Shown: positions 37,741-47,739 of the stretch, one piece after another
Position numbering within the stretch: the stretch's first letter is position 1
Layout of the letters: every line of letters begins with the position of its first letter
NCBI RefSeq assembly: GCF_014839805.1
Contig: NC_051124.1
Location: 6,634,001-6,698,000, forward strand
Direction: 5' to 3'
Origin: Manduca sexta
Lineage: Eukaryota > Arthropoda > Insecta > Lepidoptera > Sphingidae
Length of the DNA: 64,000 nt
Translations under genes and position numbers: made by a program
Notes under the pieces: generated by a model
Seen by the model: only the letters and a program-made list of their open reading frames with translations
Told to the model about the DNA's origin: nothing
The model's database searches: none

Positions 37741-39214
37741 TCCGACTTCTGCATAATGTTAATATACCAACATATTAAAAGGATTCGCTCACCGTTCGAT
37801 ATTTTCTGGCATTTATCATACCCGCATTTTTTCAACGTTTAAATCTAAAATGCACAAGCGGGAACTACAACTTCGTTTCTGAAATAACTGTGGTGATTAA
37901 TATTTTAATGTGCATATTAAAGTGTTTTATGTTACATCTGAATAATAAAGCAGGTTGAAATATTTCAATTGCTACGGCTGATTTTACTGTTACTTTATTT
38001 ACTCTGTACACCAAAGAGTAAAGAACGGGGAATAAAAACTCGTTAAAAAGTAGGTTAGTCATAGAGGTTGAAATCCGTGCCTACTCTTCTTTACGATGTT
38101 ACTGTAACTTATTTCGGGGAAATATTCTGGCATTTCCGTTATACGACGACATTGACGTAATATTTTATACTTTACCTTCTGATCGATTTAACCTTGATAT
38201 ATACTATGGTAATCAATTACATAATATTTAAATATTTATAACATGTGTTTTGGTTAGATAAATATTTGATTTCTCTTTATTTTAAGTACGGCGTTCGAGA
38301 ATAATAGTTTGTTCAAAATTTAAAATAATCCGTTCAAAATTCATTACATGACTACGGCAGGAAGGGATATTATGAACTACACTGGAATGTGTGTATGTTT
38401 AGAAAATACTCGATTACTGTGAATAACTTAAATTCAGGATTTGATTGAAACAAAAGAAGTTTCCTTGGAATTTGTTTTAGCGCTTTAGCTAGAATATATT
38501 ATAGCGTCGATTTTTTATATTAGCACTAAAATATGATAATATTGTATCTTAAAAGTTATAATATGAAATAGCAATATTTATTACGCTTTACTGGTTAGCA
38601 TTTTATAAATGATTTACTAGTTGCTATAAAATGTATATTTGTGTACAGTTTTAATTACGACATACAATTTTTTATAAAAAAATAAAATTCGGCCATGAAT
38701 GAACCAACTGAAAAGTACGAAACAAGCAAAATATTTCTTTCTGAAATGGTGTGAAGCAGCAGGAAGCTGTCACTCATTCGCCCCTGGAACCCTTGTAATT
38801 ATTGGTTCACATTCTTAACAAACTTGCATTACACGTTCCTATATAAAGAAAACTTATTATGATTGTTAATAAAATATTAAATTACTTCGAACATTCCATA
38901 GTGGTTTAATAACTTTAGTTGCATATATTTAATACGAAAAAACGGGTATTTTTTTCTTAGAAATATATTGGTCATACATATGCTATTTCTGATAATTTAA
39001 AGTACAAACCTAATAATTGCAGTTTGTGGTAACCTTTCGTGCAGCTGCATTAATCATATTGAGCAATCCTATATTAAATCACTTGAATTATGGAACGCGA
39101 AATACTAAAATTGATTGCGACTTTCGACTAGATTCACGAAACATTCTTCGTTTTACATTGTATTGTAATTCGTATAATGTAAAATCATAGAGATTTACTA
39201 TGATTAATGTTATA

Positions 39215-39311
39215 TAGAAATGGATCATCATCATCATCATCAGCCGCATAAATTCCACTGCTGAACATAGGCCTCCCGCAAAGATTTCCCGACGGACCTG
39301 TAGAAATGGAT
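39215..39311 (-). mobile_element. Very short 5'-truncated LINE insertion with 11-bp target duplication
   Basis: TAGAAATGGAT occurs at 39215-39225 and again at 39301-39311. Between them lie about 75 bp that read on the minus strand as a LINE 3' end ('ggcctatgttcagcagtgga') finishing in a (GAT)n tail. Matching target duplications and a microsatellite tail are the marks of target-primed reverse transcription. It sits about 130 bp before the GEF exon. Confidence 0.75.
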
Positions 39312-39441
39312 ATTACTTCTTAAACTATTGGAATATCTGTGAAATTTAATATAAAAAAATAGATACACCATTGACAAGAAAACAAAACTGTATTGTAACC
39401 ATCTCTATTTAGTTCTTTAAATGATTTCTTCATTGTTATAG

Positions 39442-39763
39442 GTGATGGTATGGGGACACAACACAGTAGCCGAAGTCGTTTGCGAGCCTTTACAAGAAGC
39501 CGGTGCTGTTGTAGCGGGCATCCCAACAGGCCCACTATCCGCCCCCTTATCTGTTCCACTTGGTGGGCCACTGCCTCCACCAGAATCTGACTCACCGTCA
39601 GCGCCACCAGCAGCTCTACTGTTCCTCGGAGGCTCCAAAGCGCCAGTCGAGCCAAGATCCTCAGCCGCTGTTTTAGAGGGTGAAGTCTTGGTAGTGGAGT
39701 ACCAACCACCACAATGGGACGGCCGGGATCTGGAAACCTTTATTGCGTGGGAGAAGATGTATG
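39442..39763 (+). CDS. RhoGEF exon A: Pro-rich N-terminal part and start of DH domain
   Basis: The exon is bounded by an acceptor (attgttatag/G, AG at 39440-39441) and a donor (TATG/GTAAGT, GT at 39764). It ends in phase 1 and joins exon B in the same phase, making the split codon GCT (Ala). The frame reads VMVWGHNTVAEVV, then a Pro/Ser/Gly-rich low-complexity stretch (about residues 30-75). It finishes WDGRDLETFIAWEKMY, the start of DH helix 1 (compare the family pattern E-x-x-Y-V-x-x-L). If the exon before it is non-coding, the ATG at 39445 is the start; otherwise the protein extends further upstream. A SINE begins about 20 bp past the donor. The ORF continues past the donor to 39930, but that part is intron and SINE. 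Confidence 0.82.
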
Positions 39764-41150
39764 GTAAGTACAAATATTGCAGTACATACATACTCACGCT
39801 TTTTATCCCCGATGATGTAGACAGAGGCGCAACTGGAGCATCTACTTTCCGCGTGTTTATTCTCTCCCATGATGTGATAGCGGACGAGCTATATCGCCAC
39901 AACGGGTACAAATTTAAGACTTCGAGCTAATTCTGAGTAGAAAAACCCAATATCACTTTGCCCGACCCGGGGTTCGAACCTGATACCTCAGCACTACATT
40001 CTTATCGTAATAAAACTACGCCACCGACGCTGTCGAATTATTTTAATAATTTGTAATAATTCTTTGACTGGTCTACAAACCGTGTGAAAATTCTTGAAAG
40101 GGTACTCGTAGTTGGTTTTGTTACATAATGCAAAAAAGGTTCGTAAACCTTGGTTAGGTTAGCACTTGTGTCATATCTTCACCTAGTATTTCGCAGCACA
40201 GTACCATTATTATTGTTTTAAAAGAAAGAGCAGAATGAATAAAGCTTGTAATAAAATTAATTTATAAGAATCTTTGTACCATTCAAAGTTTATAGGAATG
40301 ATTAAATTAAGTTTTGTCTCGTGAAACTATTAGTACTGAAGAGTATAAAGTCATTACAAACTATTATAGACAAGAATAAAGCGAATAAACAAGACTAAGT
40401 ATAAATAAGCAACTTTCCTCATCAAACCGTTGAAATCCTCGTTGGCAATACAAAATGATGTCGTCTTCATTCAGTATTCCACTAGCAAACTCAGCGATGT
40501 TTGTAGAAAGCGGTTTGGCAATAATACTACGCATGCCAACCATTGTCCGGTAATCTTTCGTAGAAGGCGATAATATTATGCATTCGGTTTTAAGACACCG
40601 TGATACTCATGTTGAATTATATAAAAATATTTCTACTATCTCGTTGATTGGAGAATGTGCATTGTCATTTGAAAATCTTAAGTATATTGCGTCTCTTTTC
40701 TGTTAGAAAGGAATTTATATATTTTTTTATGGGTACAATATTTATAAAATATTAACAATAAATGAAAACTTGAAACTCTATACAGAGAAAACTTAAAATA
40801 AAAATTGCCTTGGAAATACAAAGATGTGGATTTATATTCAGCCAACGCGGCGATGTTAAAAAGTACATTTTGCGAAATCTTGAAATTTATTTCTTTACCT
40901 CGATCTTAGGCTGTAAGGAAATGTATGAGGAAAGTTGCGCATTTTGTGCAATGTATGTCGTGTTTTTTGCAGATCGTTAATAGGCTTCTAATGTACGTCA
41001 TTGCAGCATACTAGAATAAATAAAAGTTAGGAGTAAGACTGTTTCAAAATATATATTTTCGACCAACAAAATTTAACAGTATTTTTGTCTAGTTACAAAC
41101 GTATTTATTGAATTGTATCAGACACTAAATGGTCTTATTTATTGTTACAG
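39764..41150 (+). other. Intron between RhoGEF exons A and B (phase 1)
   Basis: A GT-AG intron of 1387 bp: GTAAGT at 39764 and 'attgttacag' ending at 41150. It contains an antisense SINE (39783-40035). No other gene is supported; a 59-codon minus ORF near 40364-40543 is discussed under rejected items. Confidence 0.82.
39783..40035 (-). mobile_element. tRNA-derived SINE, antisense in RhoGEF intron
   Basis: On the minus strand: head 'gcgtcggtggcgtagt' with A box, B box GGTTCGAACCC (complement at about 39969-39980), the shared body, and a tail at 39783-39800 of the 'gggataaaaagcgtgagtat' type. It is the best preserved SINE of the family here, with an apparently full-length head. Confidence 0.87.
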
Positions 41151-42409
41151 CTTCAACTTTGTTTTCTGCGGTAGAGCTGTATGGAAAGCCATTGCTACGG
41201 GCAGCAGTCATAACAAAAGAAGAATACCATCTCTTATTCTATTACTTAGAGTCAGTTTCCGAAGCCAGCGAGGCTCTGACAGAAAGAATGAAAAAATATA
41301 TTGATTCTGGATTACTCAATAAAGTTATTAAAGATGACAATGAAGAAGAAGATACAAATACATTTGATAAATCGCTCATAGAAAATGAACCAAAAAGTTT
41401 GCTTACTGAACTTATCCAAGAAGGCGTATTATCTCAACACGACGTCGATGCATGTTCAGTAATGACAAACTCGGAGTATAATGAAACACACGATAATCGG
41501 AAATTAGATGATGTATCTAGCGTGTCCTCCATTAGCGCTAGCCTTCGTAAAGTGATTGTGGATATTCCTATAGATTGCAATGACTCAGTCGCCGATAGCT
41601 CTATTACAGAAACAAGTGATAACGTGACAACAGTGTCTATCAGAGGCGGAGGACAATGTTGTGCTGACCACAGGATATCTGCTGACGTCACAGATAATGT
41701 ATGGGCTAACGTGAAATGGGATTTTCTTAACCCCAACGATTTTGGCTATGACCAGGTTAGAAGTGTAAAACGAAGTCGTTCAGATTCTGCTATTACTCCG
41801 GTTGCGCCGAGGAAAAACGAAGAGTTGTACGAAACATTGCAGGACGTGGAAGCAGAATCATGTGGTAGTTTAACACCATACGAATCTATTGAAGACTTGT
41901 ATGACTGCATTAAGAACGCACATTACACGAGTCCCGCGGCAGACGAGTCATCGCCCTCAACCGAAGGCCATTTGGAGCCGCAATATCCAGATTATTACGA
42001 GAAAGTAAGCACAACACGCCAGAGTTCTGCCAGTAGTGAAAAAAGCGGGACCTCATCAGCTGCGTTTCAATTCTCGAAATGTGGTTCGAGTGATTCTACG
42101 GATGCCTTTACTTCGTGCGAATCAACAAGTGGCATCAGTATGTTTACTACGAAAACTTTGCCCGAGTCCCTTAAATGCCGAGAGTTGCCACCTCCACCCC
42201 TCGAAGATGGCGCGAGCGAGAGCACCATTCTTTTAAAGCAGCTTTTTATGGGTGAACTGATGGATGCTTATGGCGAATATCTAGCAGCGTACCCTTACGC
42301 ACGGGCTCTTCTCCGTCGAAAAATCCGTCGAGATGAACATTTTGCTGCGCTGGCCGACATCAGACGCGGTGCCGCCAAGTTCACTATCGCAGAATATCTC
42401 GAGCTACCG
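41151..42409 (+). CDS. RhoGEF exon B: split Dbl-homology domain with about 300-residue insert
   Basis: Bounded by an acceptor (attgttacag, AG at 41149-41150) and a strong donor (CTACCG/GTAAGT, GT at 42410), ending in phase 0. Spliced to exon A it begins ASTLFSAVELYGKPLLRAAV and TKEEYHLLFYYLESV, continuing DH helices 1-2, as in exchange factors for Rho-family GTPases. Between about 41318 and 42220 the frame runs through roughly 300 acidic and Ser/Thr-rich residues (DDNEEED early, a basic RSVKRSRSDS, an LPPPPLED proline motif). The DH pattern then resumes: STILLKQLFMGELMDAYGEY, HFAALADI and IAEYLELP, where the conserved LPVQR motif is expected to continue in the next exon. There is no stop or frameshift. 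The rest of the DH domain and any PH domain were not located. The exact subfamily is not recognised. Confidence 0.85.
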
Positions 42410-43468
42410 GTAAGTACTTTGAATGATTTTATATTTATAATAATGTTTCGTAACTTCCTTATGTGGAAATTATTGTATCGTTCACATAGGCTTACGCAAG
42501 TAAGGAGGAATGTCCGTTGTACTTGACCTTACGTAAGAGAAATCTGTCTGTTCAAATGTAATGAACGCGTCAAATGTGATCGTTATTTTAATCGACAGTG
42601 GAAACTATAACAATGCATTGAAGAGCGCTATTCCAGGAGATTGATTTAGATCAAGCGTCGGCTTTAATCGTGGCCGGGCGACAATGATCCGCGCAACATG
42701 CGCACGCGCCGCCCATTCAATGCTAATGGGCCGGAAGAGTGCACGTGTAGCTCTCTCTGCTGATGATGGACTTGATTTCCCTGGATACTGCACCAATAGT
42801 TCTAGATTTCAAAGCCACGTCGCGTATTGCATTTTTAATGCCTGGCAAATTTATATGACAACAGAATTATGTATATATTCTCGATATTTGTATATTATCA
42901 AAAATATAAATAACATGCAGGATAATAAAATACCAAAAAGGTGTTTGAGAGAAGCTTTTTCTCGTATTTCGAAAATCAACATTATCGGAGTCTCGCGACC
43001 TGTATCAGAGGTTTAAAGCATAAATACTGGTACATTGACTGTAGTGTCACTGAGAGTATATTTATTCCATTTGAAAACGAAGCTGAATTTATGCACGTAA
43101 AATACGACTTATTGTGGATGAAAATTTTAAATGAAGGGCTAAACAGTATGATTTAAAAATAACTCATTGGGGCATTTTATATTTTCAAATCTATATTTAG
43201 GTATCTCATATGAATAGGTAATCGTCCGTCAATTTAATTGCGCCTATATTCTTTTAAATGAATACTTTTATTTATAACGCTCGATGCAACCAGTTTTAAG
43301 GAGAAAAGACAATTGTTAACCTATAGAAGCATACTAAAACAATATTCTTCACACACATGCGGTTAAATAACTTGTGGTCGAAATTTGACTATTGAATTTA
43401 TTATGTATAATACATATTATATATTATGTACGTTTAAACAAAAACGATCTTCGTCAGATTTATATAGT
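42410..43468 (+). other. Intronic sequence after RhoGEF exon B, with CpG-rich patch
   Basis: It starts with the GTAAGT donor. A CpG-rich segment at 42640-42790 carries overlapping ORFs on both strands, but no splice-bounded coding exon and no DH continuation. It may be a regulatory element. The 110-aa ORF at 42684-43016 decays into AT-rich codons. Confidence 0.45.
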
Positions 43469-43470
43469 AA

Positions 43471-43825
43471 CTAGCTTTTGCTTTCGTCTGAGTAGAAGAG
43501 TTCTTCTGGAATTAAAGTTCATCTATATAATGATTGCTTATGTTTACGCGAATGTTAGACATTAAAATTAAACTATTTTTCGGATTTATTTGTTTTCCTC
43601 CTGTGACCATGAAGGCTGCAAAGTCTTCGAAACGTCGGGAGAAAATTAAAATATAAAAGTCGCGATAAAACTCGTAAAATAGTTTAATTTCAATGTCCAT
43701 CTTTATATTTTTTGGGATAAAAAGTAGCCTTCTTTCCCAGGGGCTCAAACAATCTCTGAACCAAACGTCATCAAAATTCGTTTAGTATCTTTTCAGTTTC
43801 CTCCATTTAGAGAGACAGACAGGGT
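43471..43825 (-). mobile_element. Helitron-like element interrupted by a nested insertion
   Basis: The minus-strand end is an intact CTAG (43471-43474) preceded by 'caaaag'. The usual 'gggataaaaagtagcctt' block appears only after about 43710. The normally continuous 'ctatatatttt' is split by about 175 bp of a different, palindromic sequence. Confidence 0.62.
43530..43708. mobile_element. Nested palindromic MITE-like insertion
   Basis: The arms GACATTAAAATTAAACTATT (43558 onward) and the reverse complement of 43676-43697 (GACATTGAAATTAAACTATT) match with one change. Weaker pairing extends to about 35 bp. The 'tata' of the host element is present on both sides, a possible target duplication. 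The middle has 'ctgcaaagtcttcgaaacgt'. Confidence 0.6.
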
Positions 43826-43829
43826 GGGA

Positions 43830-44568
43830 AATGAATGCCTTATTTATGTGTTATTCATTATTTCGATTATAAAATTTCGCTATTACAATTACTTCCTACT
43901 GGATATAGAGATTTCGAATTTCTCGAAGTTGAATTTCAAGTTACATACTTTTCAATAAATATACTCAATTCAATCTTTATGTTTCGCCTGACGCCCACGC
44001 TCAGGTGTATACAAATTGCCACACTTGACCATCGCACCGGGAACAAACATAATCCCATTGAATACGATATTGTAGTCACAAATGATGCAAATGTGGAACT
44101 TGTACTTGTAACTAGTAAAATTAATAACTGCTGCTTATTCTCTTAGTTTCCTTACTCGATGGACGTTTAATAAACACTACATATTAATACAATTTACAGA
44201 TTGCTTATTTTATGGCCGCCTGGAGTATTTAATAATAAATTACGTGCTTTAGTGCTGGCCAATGCATGCATATTGAAATTAAGGACTAGTTATTGCTGAT
44301 GCATACGTTATTAGTATAATTATGAAATAGGATACATGAAGGTCTGTGTGAGGGTACTTTACTGTTAGTCTTAGTCTTTTCCTTATGGCCCAAGATGGAC
44401 ATTTGCCCTTGCTTTTGGTTAGACTTATTTGCATAGCCTATTTCATTTAGCAATACTGAGGCTATCATATTAATGCCAGAATTTGTAGTAGCCGTTAATA
44501 AGTTCCAGACATTACTACCTAAAACAAAGTCTTATATACGTTTATACGGTACACGATTTACATATTTA
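43830..44568. other. Non-coding stretch, nothing recognised
   Basis: The 103-aa ORF (43835-44146) and the minus ORF at 44286-44468 have no recognisable motif, splice context or coding-like composition. Confidence 0.4.
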
Positions 44569-44570
44569 TA

Positions 44571-44786
44571 ATAAGGTAGCGGAACCCTTGAAGGTCTACC
44601 TAATTTGAAATCTTAATTAATTAATTTCATGGAAAATATAAACCTTTTATTAAATTGCAACATATCACTACTTACATATTATAAAATTTATAATAAAAGA
44701 ACTAAAGGAAAGTCGTGATATGTTTTTGCAATACAACACAAAAAAAATACCAAAAACATGGACTTTCTTCGGTCACGCTACCTTAT
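44571..44786. mobile_element. Fold-back MITE, 216 bp
   Basis: The left end ATAAGGTAGCGGAACC and the reverse complement of the right end ATAAGGTAGCGTGACC match at 14 of 16 positions. A second inner pair, 'attgcaacatatcac' (44654-44668) against the reverse complement of 44715-44732, strengthens a hairpin. No coding capacity. Superfamily not assigned. Confidence 0.62.
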
Positions 44787-44789
44787 AAA

Positions 44790-45495
44790 ATTTCCGCGTC
44801 ACAGTATTGTATAGAAATAATATCATGCACTCTATAATCTAGATGAAACGTTACCAGTGTATAAATGGAATAATACTGGCAGCTTAACTAATCTCCAAAT
44901 TGACGCTACAAATAGAATATTTATACCCGCAAGTGTGAACAGCACGTTGCGTCGTGAACGGAATGCTAAAGGATATAAGAGCCCTGCAATCTTGATACTT
45001 AGATGCCGCAACATTCCATTTTGTCTATACACACCAAGATAATAGTATACGCGACAAACACCTTTTTAGATCGCCTTGATTACAGAGCCTGCGAACTAGC
45101 TTGCCGACATTAGGATAAGAACTCCGACACAGATTAAGTAGCATAAATTCCCTGCTTACAATTTAACTTACTCAGGTCGCTATTTCCAGATTATCTGAGC
45201 ATGCGGGTTTCAATGTTGCGTAGGCTAGGTTGAGGTTTAACGCATTTGATGATATAAGGAACCATCAGTTGAATCAGCTTTGAATTTAATATTGTATCGT
45301 CATTCATGGAGTCTTTGTCGATACCTACTTCTAAATTATTCAAATTGATATTTACGTCAGGCATAACTATCTTATATGTAGATAGTTGTTGCATTTTTTA
45401 TTTATAGTCTGTTGGATAACTGAAGTCACATCCGGAACGGACATTCTTAGAATAGTTAAAGTTTTGTTAAAGCTTGACATCTTTTAAATATTCTC
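44790..45495. other. Non-coding stretch
   Basis: Overlapping opposite-strand ORFs at 44832-45042 have more even base composition than the surroundings and might be part of an unrecognised repeat. No gene is supported. Confidence 0.35.
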
Positions 45496-45497
45496 TG

Positions 45498-45645
45498 TAA
45501 CTATTTATTTATTCATTCATTCATTTATTAGCACTTCATATACAAATGCATACAGGCGGACTTAATGCCATGGGCATTCTCTACCAGCCAACCTTAGAGT
45601 GGTGCCGAGATAATCATGGTAGGTGCATGAAAGAAGGGTTGAAAA
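45498..45645 (-). mobile_element. LINE 3' end fragment
   Basis: On the minus strand it ends in an (AATG)n/(AAAT)n tail (45498-45530). Just upstream is the block containing 'ggcattctctaccagccaac', which I recognise as recurrent in moth genomes as a LINE 3' UTR. No coding part remains. Confidence 0.5.
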
Positions 45646-45649
45646 TTTA

Positions 45650-46915
45650 AAAGTTCAAATGACAAATATATATATATGTGTGTGTAATATATAAAGAACT
45701 AAGGTGGTGGTGACACTTCCGCTTTATTCAAAAGTAATTGCCGGACTCTCATTTTGAACGCTAGCCGCGTAGTGGACGTCCTGATTTCGAGGGGGATATG
45801 TTGTATAACTATGTTGATTTTGACAGCAAATTAATTACTTTTGTTGTGCTTACCTTTATAATTTATGATTTTAAATCTTTGTTACATTACTCATCCGTAA
45901 TTCCCAAAATCAAACAACATTACTCCAAATTTTAATATCTTTGCCAAGTTTTTTCGTAATCACTAAAATGGCCCAAAATCTGTTAAACCGGTTATAATTG
46001 CATCCGTCTAGTTAGAGTGGATCATCAGATATGAGAATTGATTTTTTATTCGTATTTTATTTAAAATATATAATATGTGTTGCCCAATGTCAGGTCGGGT
46101 TCTCGTTTGGATTTGCGATGTGACGTGCCCAGCCTAAAAATATGTTAATCTTCTTAAATGATCGGTATTTCTCAAGACTCGTTTCGACACTAAGCTATTC
46201 GTAAAGAGCACACCTAGTCAAATTTCATCAAGTGGGAAGCTCGTTTTTTTAAATGTTAAGTGCTTCGATAATACAAATGATATTTAATCATTGAAGTGAA
46301 TGAAACGAGGATAATCTCAATAATATGATAAGTAAGAGTGTTTTTATCTGTCCACTTGCTGTTTAATCACGGCAAGCCGATTAATTTGAATCTGCTTAAA
46401 GGATTACTGCTATTATTGTTTTGTATTCAACATTGTAAGTTTTGATGGTGGTAGGTCTCTCTGATTTGGATAGATGTCACTATATTGTTTTTCCTGGACC
46501 TTAGTTGAGCAAAGACAATATGTCATTAGCTGTGAAATATATTAAAGTTGAGGTTAGTATTTAGATTTAAGTTTATTAATTTCAAGTCCTTATAGAAACG
46601 AAGTGTATTTTTACCCAGAATGTAGGTACTTACTTTGCATATATTTATAGAGTCAATCCGAATATTTTAGGTATATCTATAAATAAACGAAATTTGTATA
46701 TATTTTGGCGCCACTACTGGCTCTTCATATTATTGATTTTGTTGGCTCGCCAATGTACTTTGTTTACATAGTATGAGCTATTTTGCTTCATATTTATGCA
46801 AAGTCATGATCAATTTTAGAGAACGGCTAGATTGTTCCTCAAAAAGATATTTTTAAAAACGTATCCTTATTGTTTTGAAATCTTAATTTCATAATCGACA
46901 TTAAGTTGTTCTTTA
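45650..46915. other. Non-coding stretch, nothing recognised
   Basis: A short (TA)n/(TG)n microsatellite lies near 45668-45688. No exon, RNA gene or element with clear ends was seen. Confidence 0.45.
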
Positions 46916-46919
46916 TCTA

Positions 46920-47737
46920 TACTCTATATACTTATAATAAATCTGTAGAGAGGTCAATTCTGTACATGAAATATATTTCCAAAATAACTATCAGGGGGTG
47001 ATTAGGGATCATACTGATGCCAAAAATGCAATTAGTAAAATTTTTGTCTGTCTGTCTGTCTGTATAACCGTTATAGAAACAAAAACTACTCGACGGATTT
47101 TAACGAAACTTGGTACAATTATTTGTCATACTCCTGTGCTGGTTATAGTATACTTTTCATCACGCTACAATTAATACGAGCAGAGCAGTGAAGGGAAATG
47201 TTGGGAAAACGGGAGAAGTTACTCCATTTTTTAAGCTTCCGTCGCGTGTGCACCCTTAATGGTTAAAGCTACGCAGAAATCATGTATGACGGAATTGTTC
47301 TCCTTAAAATTATGTAAAAAATATCCCACGACAGCATATGTCTATCTTTTATGGTTGACTCAGAATAACACGTGTAACTCCCGATAGCTTAGCAGTTCGA
47401 AGCTTTCTCATTATATTTGTCTACTCTTACGTTTATAACACTCTCAGTCATCCCTAATTTAAATAGTTAACATTATTAAATATTAACACCAAAACACAAA
47501 CTTGAAACACCAAAGTTATACATGAAATAGGTACGCTAATAATAAGCCATCACGCGTGAATACTGAATCATGCTATAAGCTTCCTTCGTTTTCACCAGGA
47601 TCCCATCATCAGACCCTGACCGGACAATCGGACCACCTGCATACCACCATACATTAAAAAACATCCCGACAAATTGAGCACCTCCTCCATTTTTGAAGTC
47701 CGAAATTCACGCGGGCGAAGCTGCGAGCGGAAGCTAG
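46920..47737 (+). mobile_element. Long Helitron-like element, about 0.8 kb
   Basis: It begins near 'aatctgtagagaggtcaat' and contains a (GTCT)n run at about 47045-47063 followed by 'cgacggattttaacgaaact'. It ends 'gggcgaagctgcgagcggaa' then CTAG (47734-47737) and T. The 'cgcgggcgaagctgcg' hairpin precedes the terminus. No coding. The 5' boundary is approximate. Confidence 0.58.
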
Positions 47738-47739
47738 TT

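Noticed and set aside
39320..39911. Minus-strand ORFs of 130 and 164 aa across exon A
   Set aside because: Reverse-strand shadows of the Pro-rich + strand exon, which has the phase-matched splice sites.
40364..40543. 59-codon minus-strand ORF in the RhoGEF intron, with a short coding-like stretch in another frame just upstream
   Set aside because: The middle (NIAEFASGILNEDDIILYCQ) looks somewhat coding-like, but there is no recognised family, no splice sites, and the upstream part needs a frameshift. It may be a decayed repeat.
42684..43016. Possible next RhoGEF exon
   Set aside because: No acceptor in phase 0 and no V-Q-R continuation of the DH domain; it is a CpG-rich patch with opposing ORFs.
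44832..45042. Opposite-strand ORFs of 66 and 61 aa
   Set aside because: Balanced composition suggests a repeat, but I could not identify it and no ends are visible.
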